Notes: generated by a model not told the origin, from the sequence alone. Positions 46,743-55,775 are shown, numbered from the stretch's first letter. The stretch: DNA of 64,000 nt from Falsirhodobacter halotolerans (GCF_022899245.1 NZ_JALJAZ010000001.1:2329001-2393000); one strand, 5' to 3'. Program-made: numbers and translations.

Positions 46743-47758
46743 TCCTGAAGGGGGCGGAGGCCGCGCACTATTTCGCGCGCCCCGATGCGGGCAAGGCGGC
46801 GCTGCTGATCTTCGGCGCCGACACGATGCGCGTGGCCCTGCGGCGCCAGGAGGTCGTGGCCGCCCTGATCGGCCCCGAAGGGGAGGCCGAGATGCGCCTG
46901 ACCCGCCTGCCCGCCGCCGATCTGCGGCGCGACCCCGCCGCCCTGATCGACGCGCTGCGCGCCAGCGGGTTCTTTCCCGGCCCGCGCGTGGTCCTGCTGG
47001 AGGAGGCGGGCGACGCCCACGCCCCGCAGGTGGCCACCGCCCTGTCGGACTGGCGTCCGGGCGATGCGGTTCTGGTGATCACGGCGGGCGGCCTTACGGC
47101 CAAATCCGCCCTGCGCAAGGCGGTCGAACCCCGCCCCGACAGCATCGCCATCGGCCTTTATGACGATCCGCCAAGCCGGGAAGAGATCGAGGAGACCCTG
47201 CGCCGCGCGGGCCTGACCGCCCTCGACCCCGCCGCGATGACGGATCTGACCGCGCTTGCCCGCGCACTCGATCCCGGCGATTTTCGCCAGACGGTGGAAA
47301 AGATCGCGCTTTACAAGCACGGCGACCCCACCCCCCTGACCAGCGCCGAGGTGGCCGCCATGGCCCCCGCCACGGTGGAGGCGGAGGTGGACGACCTGAT
47401 CCACGCCGCCGCCGAACACCGCGCGGGCGATCTCGCCCCCCTTCTGCGGCGGTTGGAGGGGCAGGGCCTGCAACCCGTGGGCCTGTGCATCGCGGCGCTG
47501 CGCCATTTCCGCGCGCTTCACGCCGCCGCCAGCCATCCGGGCGGCATGTCCGAAGGCATGGCCCGGATGCGCCCGCCGATCTTCGGCCCGCGCCGCGACC
47601 GGATGCAGCGGCAGGCCTCCGGCTGGGGGGCCCCGAAGCTGGAACAGGCGCTGGCGCTTTTGGTGGAGACCGACCTTACGCTCCGCTCCTCGTCCCGCGC
47701 GCCGGCCATGGCGGTGATGGAACGGGCGCTGATCCGCTTGGCCATGATGCGACGCTAG
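46739..47758 (+). CDS. holA: DNA polymerase III subunit delta
   Basis: Clamp-loader subunit of 339 residues that opens the beta clamp. The AAA-like domains I and II have KAALLIFGADTMRVALRRQE, ALRASGFFPGPRVVLLEEAG and VLVITAGGLTAKSALRKAVE; the C-terminal helical collar has LRRLEGQGLQPVGLCIAALRH and RPPIFGPRRDRMQRQASGWG. These are typical of alphaproteobacterial HolA and there is no P-loop, as expected. ATG 46739 overlaps the lptE stop (ATGA). A hairpin follows the gene. Confidence 0.92.
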   Translation: MILKGAEAAHYFARPDAGKAALLIFGADTMRVALRRQEVVAALIGPEGEAEMRLTRLPAADLRRDPAALIDALRASGFFPGPRVVLLEEAGDAHAPQVATALSDWRPGDAVLVITAGGLTAKSALRKAVEPRPDSIAIGLYDDPPSREEIEETLRRAGLTALDPAAMTDLTALARALDPGDFRQTVEKIALYKHGDPTPLTSAEVAAMAPATVEAEVDDLIHAAAEHRAGDLAPLLRRLEGQGLQPVGLCIAALRHFRALHAAASHPGGMSEGMARMRPPIFGPRRDRMQRQASGWGAPKLEQALALLVETDLTLRSSSRAPAMAVMERALIRLAMMRR

Positions 47759-47765
47759 CGCGGTT

Positions 47766-47789
47766 CCGCCGAGTTTGATAAACCGGCGG
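47766..47789. promoter_or_regulatory. bulged hairpin between holA and the beta-barrel gene
   Basis: CCGCCG (47766-47771) pairs with CGGCGG (47784-47789), and inside it GTTT pairs with AAAC (47773-47776, 47780-47783), leaving one bulged A. No T run follows. It may be the 3' end structure of the leuS operon or a regulatory element for the next gene. Confidence 0.35.
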
Positions 47790-47815
47790 CATAAATATAA
47801 AAACGGAGCAGTGAT

Positions 47816-48517
47816 ATGAAACTTCTTGCCTCCAGCGCCGTGGCGCTGGCGCTGGCCGCCGCACCGGCCATGGCCTTCCAGTTCACCGGCGGCAATGCCG
47901 AACTCAGCTATTCCGCGTTCACCGACGACATGGATTATTCCAAGGCGGGCCTGTCGGGGCAGGCCACCTTCGCCTTCGGTCCGCAACTGGGCGCGCAGAT
48001 CGACGCGGGCGTGTCGAAGTTCTTCGAGGTGGGCGAGACCGCGCATGATCTGACCCTGCACGGCATCTACAACGTCGCGCCCGAAGTGGCGATGGGCGTG
48101 TTCTATGGCGCGGAGCGGATCGGCGGCAATTCCCGCGACTTCTACGGCTTCGAACTGACGCAGAAATCCGCGATGTTCGAGGGGGAGCTGTATCTGGGGC
48201 GTGGGGAATCCGTGCGCTATGACGGGATGCTGGCCGGGATCTCCGGCAGCTATAACGTCGCGCCGGAATTCGGGCTGGGCCTGGCCTATGACCGCGCCGA
48301 CATTCGCGGGCTGGACATGCGCAAATATGCGATCACCGCGGATTACGCGCTCAGCCCCGACATTTCGCTGGGCGCCGAGATCGGGCGGTTCAAGGCCGAT
48401 CTGGACGAGGTGCACGGGTCGGAAACCTATGTCGGCCTGAACGCCAAGATGTATTTCGGCGGCGGCGATGCGACCTTCAGCCGTCGCGGCGTGCTGGACA
48501 TCATCCCCGGCCTTTAA
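47816..48517 (+). CDS. Small outer-membrane beta-barrel-like protein
   Basis: A 233-residue exported protein. The signal peptide MKLLASSAVALALAAAPAMA is cleaved before FQFTGGNAELSYSAF. The mature chain is a series of short amphipathic strands (FGPQLGAQIDAGVSKF, LTLHGIYNVAPEVAMGVFYG, FGLGLAYDRADIRGL, ISLGAEIGRFKADL) typical of eight- to ten-strand barrels, with no recognised family name. It ends GVLDIIPGL rather than with a terminal Phe. ACGGAG sits ahead of the ATG. The stop overlaps the convergent flavoprotein gene by four bases. Function unknown. Confidence 0.8.
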   Translation: MKLLASSAVALALAAAPAMAFQFTGGNAELSYSAFTDDMDYSKAGLSGQATFAFGPQLGAQIDAGVSKFFEVGETAHDLTLHGIYNVAPEVAMGVFYGAERIGGNSRDFYGFELTQKSAMFEGELYLGRGESVRYDGMLAGISGSYNVAPEFGLGLAYDRADIRGLDMRKYAITADYALSPDISLGAEIGRFKADLDEVHGSETYVGLNAKMYFGGGDATFSRRGVLDIIPGL

Positions 48518-49632
48518 ACCGTGCGGTTCACCGCGGCACGGGCCGCCCAACGGCCCGTCGCCAGACAGCCGGTCAGGAGGTAGCCGCCCGTCGGCGCCTC
48601 CCAATCCAGCATTTCGCCCACGGGATAGGTGCCGGGGCGGGCGCGCAGTTCCAGACCGTCGGTCAGCGCCTCGGCCCGGATGCCCCCGGCGGTGGAGATC
48701 GCCTGATCCATCGGCTGCGGGCCGTTCAGCGGAACGGGCAGCGCCTTGATCAGCCCCGCCAGATCGTCGGGCAAGGGGCGGTGGAATTCCTGCACCAACG
48801 CGGCGGCCGCCGGGGACAGGCCAAGCTTCCGCAGACGGTTCGCCGCACTGTCCTTTGGTTTGATCCGCGCGGCCAGCGCCGCTGCCGACAGATCCGGTGC
48901 AAGGTCCAGAACCAGCCCCGCCCCCTCGCGCAGGGGCCGCGACAGGGCATAGATGCCGCCCCCCTCGATCCCCGTGCGGGTCAGCACGAATTCCGCCCGC
49001 ACCGACAGGTCCCCCGCGTAAAGGACAGCCCCCTTGATCGGCTGGCCGAAATGGCGCGCCATATGCGGCGACCAATCCACACGAAACCCCATATTCGCAG
49101 GGCGGAACGGGGCCAACGGCGCACCGATCCAATCGGCCCACGCCCCGTCGCTGCCCAAGCGCGCCCAGCTTGCCCCGCCAAGCGCCAGGATGGTGATCGG
49201 CGCGTCCAGCGCCTGCCGTCCTTCGGGCGTGTCGAAGGCCGTGCCGTCGAACCGCCAGCGGGTCCGCACCTCCACCCCCTGCGTCGCCAGCTGCGCCAGC
49301 CACGCGCGCAGCAGGGGGGAGCCTTTCATCGCCACCGGAAACACCCGCCCCGACGACCCGGTAAAGACCTCCTGCCCCAGCCCGCGCGCCCAGTCCTTGA
49401 CCGCCTCCGGCCCGAAGCCGTCCACCATTCGCCGCATCCAATCGGGAAATTGGGTAACGAAATCGGGATCGTCCTTGGTCAGGTTCAGCCCCGACTTGCC
49501 CGCCATCAGGAACTTGCGCGCGACCGAGGGCTTCTGGTCCAGCACGACGACCCGCAGCCCCGCCGCCGACAGCACATCCGCCGCCATCAGGCCCGCCGGA
49601 CCTGCCCCGATCACCCGCGCGTCGAACGTCAT
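48514..49632 (-). CDS. HI0933-like / TIGR03862-type flavoprotein
   Basis: A 372-residue NAD(P)/FAD-dependent oxidoreductase. The Rossmann ADP-binding motif is ARVIGAGPAGLMAADVLSAA, then VVLDQKPSVARKFLMAGKSG with the GKSGLNLT signature, GRVFPVAMKGSPLLRAWL, ILALGGASWARLGSDG and GGYLLTGCLATGRWAARA. These match the HI0933 superfamily of unknown activity (related to dehydrosqualene/carotenoid-like and rdrA-type flavoproteins). The ATG at 49632 overlaps the pmbA stop by four bases (ATGA). A larger upstream in-frame stretch is a shadow of that gene. Confidence 0.85.
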   Translation of the reverse strand: MTFDARVIGAGPAGLMAADVLSAAGLRVVVLDQKPSVARKFLMAGKSGLNLTKDDPDFVTQFPDWMRRMVDGFGPEAVKDWARGLGQEVFTGSSGRVFPVAMKGSPLLRAWLAQLATQGVEVRTRWRFDGTAFDTPEGRQALDAPITILALGGASWARLGSDGAWADWIGAPLAPFRPANMGFRVDWSPHMARHFGQPIKGAVLYAGDLSVRAEFVLTRTGIEGGGIYALSRPLREGAGLVLDLAPDLSAAALAARIKPKDSAANRLRKLGLSPAAAALVQEFHRPLPDDLAGLIKALPVPLNGPQPMDQAISTAGGIRAEALTDGLELRARPGTYPVGEMLDWEAPTGGYLLTGCLATGRWAARAAVNRTV

Positions 49633-50963
49633 GCCCCGGCCAGCGTCAGCCCCTCGACCAGCAGGCTGGGCACGCGCGTGGACAGGTGGGCACGCGCATC
49701 GTTGGCCGGGGTCAGCGACATCAGCATGTCGCGCAGGTTGCCAGCGATGGTCAGTTCGTTGACCGGGAACGCAATCTCGCCCTTCTCCACCCAGAAGCCC
49801 GAGGCCCCGCGCGAATAATCCCCCGTGGTGCCGTTGATCGACGACCCGATCAGCGAGGTGACCAGCAGCCCCGTCCCCATCTGCGCGATCAGATCGGCGC
49901 GGGTCGCGGTGCCTTGGCTCAGGTCGATGTTCGACGTGGCGGGGCTGGGCGGGGCCATCACCCCCCGCGCGGCCGAGGCGGTGCTGTCCATCCCCAGCTT
50001 GCGCGCATTCGCCAAATCCAGCGTCCAGCCGGTCAGAACGCCATCCTCCACGATCGCGCGGCGGCGGGAGGCCAGCCCTTCGGCGTCGAAGGGGCGCGAG
50101 GATCCGGCGCGCGGGCGGGCCTGATCCTCGATCACCGACAGGCCCTTCGGCAGAACCGGCTGGCCCAGACGGTCGCGCAGCCAACCGCCACCCCGCGCCA
50201 CGGTCGCACCGTTCACCGCCTGCAACAGATGCCCGATCAGGCTGGAGGCGATGCGTTCATCGAACAGGACCGGAAACGCGCCCGATTTCGGCTTGCGCGC
50301 GCCGGTCCGCGCCAACGCCCGTTCGGCGGCCAGCGCGCCCACCACATCCGCCCCCGGCAGGTCGGCCTGAAAGATGCGCGATTCGCCAGCCCAGTCGCGC
50401 TCCATCCCCGTGCCGCTTCCTGTGAAGGCCACGGCGGACATGGACCGCGACGTGCGCCCGTATCCGCCCGAAAACCCGTTGGTCGCCGCCAGCCACGCCG
50501 ACCGGCGGCTGTAGGAGGCGCTCGCCTCCACCTGCGTGATGCCGCGGATCAGCGCCGCCGCCTCCACCGCGCGGGCGTCGCCCTCAAGATCGGCGGCAGA
50601 GGGTTCGGGGGCCGGATCGGCCAGGTCCAGATCGGCCCAGTCCCGCACGACCTGCGCCGGATCGGCCAAGCCCACATACGGATCCTCGGGCGCCTCGCGC
50701 GCCATGGCGACGGCCCGTTCGGCCGCCATGGCAAAGCTGGTATCCGACAGATCCGAGACGGACACGCAGGCCTGCCGCCCCCCGATCAGGACGCGCAGGC
50801 CAACCTCGACCGACTCCGCCCGTTCCGCCTGTTCCAGCGCGCCGCCGCGAATGTCCACGCCGACCGCGCTCTGGTCAATGGCGATGGCGTCGGCCTCGGT
50901 CGCCCCCGCATGGCGGGCCGCATCCAGAAGGCGGGCGGTCAGGGTTTCAAGACGGTCGGTCAT
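49629..50963 (-). CDS. pmbA: TldD/PmbA family protein (TldE-like)
   Basis: A 444-residue protein of the TldD/TldE family, a pair that forms a metalloprotease for microcin and CcdA maturation. No HExxxH zinc motif is seen, so it resembles the TldE (PmbA) partner rather than TldD. Features are VEVGLRVLIGGRQACVSVSD, NGFSGGYGRTSRSMSAVAF, SGAFPVLFDERIASSLIGHL, MGTGLLVTSLIGSSINGTTG and YSRGASGFWVEKGEIAFPVN. AAGGAG precedes the ATG at 50963. No tldD gene lies in the window; it could be elsewhere. It overlaps the next gene by four bases. Confidence 0.88.
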   Translation of the reverse strand: MTDRLETLTARLLDAARHAGATEADAIAIDQSAVGVDIRGGALEQAERAESVEVGLRVLIGGRQACVSVSDLSDTSFAMAAERAVAMAREAPEDPYVGLADPAQVVRDWADLDLADPAPEPSAADLEGDARAVEAAALIRGITQVEASASYSRRSAWLAATNGFSGGYGRTSRSMSAVAFTGSGTGMERDWAGESRIFQADLPGADVVGALAAERALARTGARKPKSGAFPVLFDERIASSLIGHLLQAVNGATVARGGGWLRDRLGQPVLPKGLSVIEDQARPRAGSSRPFDAEGLASRRRAIVEDGVLTGWTLDLANARKLGMDSTASAARGVMAPPSPATSNIDLSQGTATRADLIAQMGTGLLVTSLIGSSINGTTGDYSRGASGFWVEKGEIAFPVNELTIAGNLRDMLMSLTPANDARAHLSTRVPSLLVEGLTLAGA

Positions 50964-51015
50964 CGGCATCTCCTTCATCGGGCCAGAGGTAAGCCCCCCG
51001 GCCCGACAGGACAAG

Positions 51016-52494
51016 TCACTGCAACCGCTGGCCGTTCACCAGAAGTTGCCCGTTGCGCATCTCGATCCGGGATTCGACCGCATCCTCCTGCCCCGTCACG
51101 GGGCGGGAGAACATGCCCAGCATCATCCGCGCGCCAAGCGCCTGCTGCTCGGGCAAAAGCCCCGCGGCGATGGCGTTGTCGATCAGCGCGTTGCCGCCCT
51201 TCAGCATCAGGTTCAGCGTGCCGTTCACCGTCGGGGGCGCTTCGGGATTGGTGTTGCGGTCCGGGCCCGTCACCGTCCCTTCGCCCGTGCCGGTCAGTTC
51301 GGCCCCGGCCAGACGGATCAGCAATTCGTTGATGGTCACGTCGGTCGGCGCGTCCGGCGCGGGGTTTCCTTCGGTCGGCATCACGCCCCGGCCCGACAGG
51401 TCCAGCGCGATGTCTGCCGGGTCGCGGGGCAGCGCGCCGTTCGGGTCGAACGCGTTCCACATCGCGTCGGACGCCGTCACCTCCGACAGGCGCAGGGCAA
51501 GCGCGAACGGCTGCGGATCGTTCGACTTGGCCACCGGCATCGACGTGGTGGACGTCGCCCGGCCCATCCGCAGATCGACCGGGAACGGGATTTTCCCGCC
51601 CCGCATCGTCAGCGTCGCATCAGCCGTGTCGCTGGAATAGACCATGCCCTCGGGCGCCGCGCGGAAATTCAGGGTGCCGGTTCCGCTGGTGCCCTTGCCT
51701 TCGGTCGTGGTGTCCGGCGCATCGATGCGGAAATCATAGGTGGAGCTGTCATAGGCAAACCCCGCCTGCATCCGCATCCCCCCGGCCACCGCCTCCGCCA
51801 GATCGCCGCCTCCCATGGCCCCCATGCCGGTGCCGGTGCTGGTCACGCTGACCCCTTTCAGGTGATAGTTCAGCGCCCCGCCGTTCTGCGCCTCGCCCCC
51901 CGTCATCGCGATATCGGTCGTGTCGGCGGTCATGGTCGACTGCACCTCGTCGCCCGACAGGTAGGAGCCTTCGACCGCGTTCATCACCGCCTCAAGCCCG
52001 AAGGCCACATCTTCGCCGCCTTCCGTCATGTCGTCGACAGTGATTGCCAGCGTGTCGGCGTCATAGTCATAGCGGACCGCGCCCGGATCGCCGCTGGCCC
52101 GCATGACAAGGCCCGCATTGCGCAGGTTCACCTTCATCGTCAGGGGTTCGGGGTGGGGCGTCTCCAGCGTCGCCTCCGGCACGACCGTCAGCGTCATGGG
52201 ATAGTCGGGCGATGCGGTGACCTCCACCGTGCCGCCTTGGGCTTCGCGGAAGGTCAGCTGGTCGATCGTGCCATTCATCGTGGCGCCGTCCTTGTCCGAC
52301 GCCACCTTGACGTTGCGCACGATCAGCGCGTCGCCCTCGCGCGTGGTGGATTCGGCGGTCATGTCCTGACCCCAATTGCGCGAGGTGGCCTGCCAATCCT
52401 CCCACACCTGTTCGGGCGTCACATCGGCCCATGCGACCCCTGCCGAGACGCAAAGGGCGATCAGACTTGCGCCCGTCCGTTGGAAGCGTTTCAT
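51016..52494 (-). CDS. DUF2125 protein, exported
   Basis: A 492-residue exported protein of the alphaproteobacterial DUF2125 family. The signal peptide is MKRFQRTGASLIALCVSAGV, cut after AWA near residue 23. The mature protein is rich in beta structure with repeated Asp/Thr stretches (ADTLAITVDDMTEGGEDVAF, TADTTDIAMTGGEAQNGGAL), no known enzyme motifs and no transmembrane helix beyond the signal, so a periplasmic or outer-membrane role is likely. GGGAGG precedes the ATG at 52494. It lies 52 bases upstream of pmbA on the same strand and may share its transcript. Confidence 0.85.
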   Translation of the reverse strand: MKRFQRTGASLIALCVSAGVAWADVTPEQVWEDWQATSRNWGQDMTAESTTREGDALIVRNVKVASDKDGATMNGTIDQLTFREAQGGTVEVTASPDYPMTLTVVPEATLETPHPEPLTMKVNLRNAGLVMRASGDPGAVRYDYDADTLAITVDDMTEGGEDVAFGLEAVMNAVEGSYLSGDEVQSTMTADTTDIAMTGGEAQNGGALNYHLKGVSVTSTGTGMGAMGGGDLAEAVAGGMRMQAGFAYDSSTYDFRIDAPDTTTEGKGTSGTGTLNFRAAPEGMVYSSDTADATLTMRGGKIPFPVDLRMGRATSTTSMPVAKSNDPQPFALALRLSEVTASDAMWNAFDPNGALPRDPADIALDLSGRGVMPTEGNPAPDAPTDVTINELLIRLAGAELTGTGEGTVTGPDRNTNPEAPPTVNGTLNLMLKGGNALIDNAIAAGLLPEQQALGARMMLGMFSRPVTGQEDAVESRIEMRNGQLLVNGQRLQ

Positions 52495-52575
52495 CCGTTG
52501 ACCTCCCGAAGAAAAAACATGGACATAAGGTTGTGCGCCCTGCGGCAAGGGTCAAGGGCGATAAAGGAGGCGAAT

Positions 52576-53316
52576 ATGGACATGACGGGCAAAGTGGTGG
52601 CGATCACCGGCGCGGGGCGCGGGATCGGGCTGGCCGCGGCGCAGGCCTTTGCGGCGGCGGGCGCGCAGGTGGTGATGCTGGGCCGCGACACGGGGGCGCT
52701 GGCGCGCCACGCGCCCGCCGGGGCCTCGACCTTGGCCTGCGACGTGGCCGACTGGGATCATGTGCAGGCGGCGGTGGCCGACATCGCCGCACGGCACGGG
52801 CGGCTGGACGTGTGGATCAACAATGCGGGCACCATCGACCCGATCGGCCCTTTGGCGACGGCGGACCCCACCGACTGGGCCCGTGCGATCGACGTGAACC
52901 TGAAGGGGGTGTTCCACGGCTTTCGCGCCGTGCTGCCGGTGATGCGGGCGCAAGGGGGCGGGACGGTGCTGACCGTCGGCTCCGGCGCGGCGCATCGTCC
53001 GTTGGATGGGTGGAGCGCCTATTGCACCGCCAAGGCGGGCGCGCTGATGCTGACCCGCGCCGCCCATCTGGAGGAGGCCGAGCACGGCCTGCGCGCCATC
53101 AGCCTGTCGCCCGGCACGGTGGCCACCGACATGCAGCGGCGGATCAAGCAAAGCGGGATCAACGCCGTCAGCCAGATTGATTTCGCCGACCATGTCCCGC
53201 CCGAATGGCCCGCGCGCACGTTGGTGTGGATGTGCGGCCCCGGGGGCGACGCCTGGCTGGGGGCAGAGGTGTCGCTGCGCGATGCGACCATCCGCGCGGC
53301 GGTTGGTTTGGCGTAA
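52576..53316 (+). CDS. SDR family oxidoreductase
   Basis: A 246-residue short-chain dehydrogenase/reductase. NAD(P)-binding is KVVAITGAGRGIGLAAAQAF, the NAG motif is VWINNAGTIDPIGPL, the catalytic Ser is in VLTVGSGAAHRPLDG and the Tyr-Lys pair is in AYCTAKAGALML. The substrate is unknown. The ATG at 52576 follows AAAGGAGG; the frame stays open for about 2 kb upstream only as a shadow of the DUF2125 and pmbA genes. Convergent with the helicase gene, whose terminator covers its stop. Confidence 0.9.
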   Translation: MDMTGKVVAITGAGRGIGLAAAQAFAAAGAQVVMLGRDTGALARHAPAGASTLACDVADWDHVQAAVADIAARHGRLDVWINNAGTIDPIGPLATADPTDWARAIDVNLKGVFHGFRAVLPVMRAQGGGTVLTVGSGAAHRPLDGWSAYCTAKAGALMLTRAAHLEEAEHGLRAISLSPGTVATDMQRRIKQSGINAVSQIDFADHVPPEWPARTLVWMCGPGGDAWLGAEVSLRDATIRAAVGLA

Positions 53317-53339
53317 AAAAGGGGGCGCGAACGCCCCCC
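53315..53339 (-). terminator. Rho-independent terminator of the helicase gene (minus strand)
   Basis: GGGGGCG (53321-53327) and CGCCCCC (53332-53338) form a stem with a CGAA loop. On the minus strand it is followed by TTTTTT. It overlaps the stop codon of the convergent SDR gene. Confidence 0.88.
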
Positions 53340-53345
53340 GATCCC

Positions 53346-55562
53346 TCAGCCCTTTTTCGGCGGGGTGAACCGCTTCGACGTGTCCTTGGCGTCGAATTTC
53401 GGCTTGGCCCGCGTCGGACGGGCGTCGGCCCCGGCGGTTTTCTTGAAGCCGCCCGTGCGGGGGCCGTTGCCATAGGGCTTGTCGCCCCCATGGCTCTTGA
53501 AGCCTTCCGAACGCGGCTTGTCGCCGGGTTTGCCGCCATGCGACTTGAACCCGGTCGAGCGCGGTTTGTCGCCATCGGCGCGGGGGCCATGGCTCTTGAA
53601 CCCGGACGAACGCGGACGCTCGGCCTTTTCGGCGCGATCATCGGCCTTCCAGCGGGGCTTCTTGTCCTTTTGGAACGCCTCGCGCGGGAGGGCGTCCTTC
53701 CCGTCCTCGGGCGACCAGCGGGGGGCATCCTCGTCGACAAAGCGCGAGGGCTTGGGCTGGTAGGGGGCCTTCTCACGCGCCGGACGGGCCGGACGGTCGC
53801 CATAGGGCGGACGCTCGGACCGCTCGCCATAGGCGGGACGTTCGGTGCGGGCGGGACGATCTTCGCGGAAAGACCGCTCCTCGCGCGGGGCACGGGCGGG
53901 GCGGTCGTCACGCGACGGACGGGGGCCGCGATCCTCGCGCGGGGGGCGCGGCGGACGGGCGCCGCGTTCGGGGCGGTCAAAGGACGGCTCGCCGGCCATC
54001 CGCTCCATCTCGATGCCGTTTTCCACCGTCAGGCGGTCGCCGAACCGGGGGGCCGCCGCCTTGGCGATCTGCACGAAGCTGACCTCCTGCTGGATGCGGA
54101 TCGCGCCGATGTCGTTCTTGGTGATGCCACCGGCCTCGCACAGCTTGGGCAGCAGCCAGCGGGCCTCGGCCCGGCCCGTATGGCCGACCGACAGCTGGAA
54201 CCAGACCGAATCGCCGAACTCGCCCCGGTCGCGCGGGGCGCTGGCCCCGGCGGGGGCCGACACGTCCGTCAGCACCTCGGGGGCCGAACGCCCCTCTCGC
54301 CACAGGCGGATGAAGGCGGCGGCGACGCTTTCCGCGCCGAACTGTTCGACCAGCGCCTGCGCCAACGCCGCTTCCTCGCCCGCCGGGGCAAGGGCCGGGT
54401 GGTTCACGATACGCTCGTCATCCTTGGCCTGAACCTCGTCGGCGGACGGGGGGTTGCCCCATTCGGCCACGACCTTGGCCCCTTGCAGCAGGCGCTGCGC
54501 CTTGCGCAATTCGGCCTGCGGCACGATCAGCGCGGACACGCCCTTGGACCCCGCGCGGCCCGTCCGGCCCGAACGGTGCAGCAGGGTTTCCGAATTCGAC
54601 GGCAGGTCGGCATGGATCACCAGCTCCAACCCCGGAAGGTCGATGCCGCGCGCGGCCACGTCCGTCGCGATGCAGACATTGGCCCGCCCGTCGCGCAGGG
54701 ATTGCAGGGCGTGCGTCCGCTCCTGCTGGCTCAGCTCGCCCGACAGCGCCACGACCTTGAACCCGCGATTGCCCATGCGGGCCAGCAGGTTGTTCACATT
54801 CGCCCGCGTCTTGCAGAAGACGATGGCCGTCTGCGCCTCATGGAACCGCAAGGTGTTGAAGATCGCGTTTTCCTTGTCACGCGACACGACGGAATAGGCG
54901 CGGTATTCGATGTCCCCATGCTGCTTGGCCTCGCCACCCGCCTGGATGCGCAGGGCGTCGTTCTGGAAATCCTCGGCCAGGGCCGCGATCTCACGCGGGA
55001 CAGTGGCCGAGAACATCAGCGTGCGGCGATCTTCCGGCGCGGCGGACAGGATGAATTCCAGATCGTCGCGAAAGCCCAGATCCAGCATCTCGTCGGCTTC
55101 GTCCAGCACGGCAGCGCGCAGGCCCGACAGGTCCAGCGACTTGCGTTCGATATGGTCGCGCAGACGGCCGGGCGTGCCGACGACGATATGCGCGCCACGG
55201 TCCAGCGCCCGCTTCTCGGTCCGGTAATCCATGCCGCCGACGCAGGTGGCGATCACGGCGCCCGCTTCGGCATAAAGCCATTCCAGTTCGCGCGCGACCT
55301 GCAGCGCCAGTTCGCGCGTCGGCGCGATGGCCAGCGCCAGCGGCGTGTCGGCGAACAACAGGCGGTCCGCGCCGTTCAGGATCTCGGGTGCCATGGCCAA
55401 GCCGAAGGCCACCGTCTTGCCCGACCCCGTCTGCGCCGACACCAGGGCGTCGCGGCCCTGCACGTGTTCGGCGATGACGGCGTTCTGCACCTGCGTCAGC
55501 GTGGAATAGCCCTTGGCTTCCAGCGCCGCGGCCAACGGCCCGGCGATCAATGTCGTATCCAT
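53346..55562 (-). CDS. DEAD-box RNA helicase with DbpA-like RNA-binding domain
   Basis: An ATP-dependent RNA helicase of 738 residues, in the CsdA/DeaD group. Core motifs are Q-type TLTQVQNAVI, VSAQTGSGKTVAFGLAMAPE (motif I), PTRELALQVARE (Ia), VLDEADEMLDLGF (II), FSATVPREIAAL (III), VVALSGELSQQER (IV), ATDVAARGIDLPGLE (V) and LLHRSGRTGRAG (VI). A DbpA-like RNA-binding domain follows (about 450-540). The basic tail carries three GFKSHG repeats and ends KRFTPPKKG. The start at 55562 has a weak ribosome site. Leader palindromes are described separately. Confidence 0.95.
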   Translation of the reverse strand: MDTTLIAGPLAAALEAKGYSTLTQVQNAVIAEHVQGRDALVSAQTGSGKTVAFGLAMAPEILNGADRLLFADTPLALAIAPTRELALQVARELEWLYAEAGAVIATCVGGMDYRTEKRALDRGAHIVVGTPGRLRDHIERKSLDLSGLRAAVLDEADEMLDLGFRDDLEFILSAAPEDRRTLMFSATVPREIAALAEDFQNDALRIQAGGEAKQHGDIEYRAYSVVSRDKENAIFNTLRFHEAQTAIVFCKTRANVNNLLARMGNRGFKVVALSGELSQQERTHALQSLRDGRANVCIATDVAARGIDLPGLELVIHADLPSNSETLLHRSGRTGRAGSKGVSALIVPQAELRKAQRLLQGAKVVAEWGNPPSADEVQAKDDERIVNHPALAPAGEEAALAQALVEQFGAESVAAAFIRLWREGRSAPEVLTDVSAPAGASAPRDRGEFGDSVWFQLSVGHTGRAEARWLLPKLCEAGGITKNDIGAIRIQQEVSFVQIAKAAAPRFGDRLTVENGIEMERMAGEPSFDRPERGARPPRPPREDRGPRPSRDDRPARAPREERSFREDRPARTERPAYGERSERPPYGDRPARPAREKAPYQPKPSRFVDEDAPRWSPEDGKDALPREAFQKDKKPRWKADDRAEKAERPRSSGFKSHGPRADGDKPRSTGFKSHGGKPGDKPRSEGFKSHGGDKPYGNGPRTGGFKKTAGADARPTRAKPKFDAKDTSKRFTPPKKG

Positions 55563-55775
55563 AATGTCTGTTCCCAAAGGGGGCGGCAGCGCCGCCGGTT
55601 CAACCGGCCATCCATCCCCCCGAGAGGCAGTGGCCCATTTCCACCGCACCGGACCGTTCAGGCCGAAGGGGCGACCTCTACATCCCCCGCGCCCGAATGT
55701 ATAGCCCCCGCACCAACTTGAAGCCCGCCGGGCGGCGGGTTACGTTGCGCCATCATCCGGCCAGCAGGAGGCACC
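55563..55775. promoter_or_regulatory. divergent leader region with palindromes (helicase / DUF4170)
   Basis: This 213-bp gap separates the helicase and DUF4170 genes. Next to the helicase start are GGCGGC-AGC-GCCGCC (55582-55596) and CCGGTT-C-AACCGG (55595-55607), which could fold in the helicase mRNA leader. A GCCGG-rich hairpin lies at 55727-55743. I found no convincing promoter. Confidence 0.35.

Noticed and set aside
47775-47801. TTGATA ... TATAAA as promoter of the beta-barrel gene
   Set aside because: The spacing is only 15 bases and the start would fall at or past the ribosome site.
50536-52575. Upstream extension of the SDR reading frame by about 680 codons
   Set aside because: The extension is antisense to pmbA and DUF2125; the ATG at 52576 follows an ideal AAAGGAGG site and begins at the SDR N-terminus.
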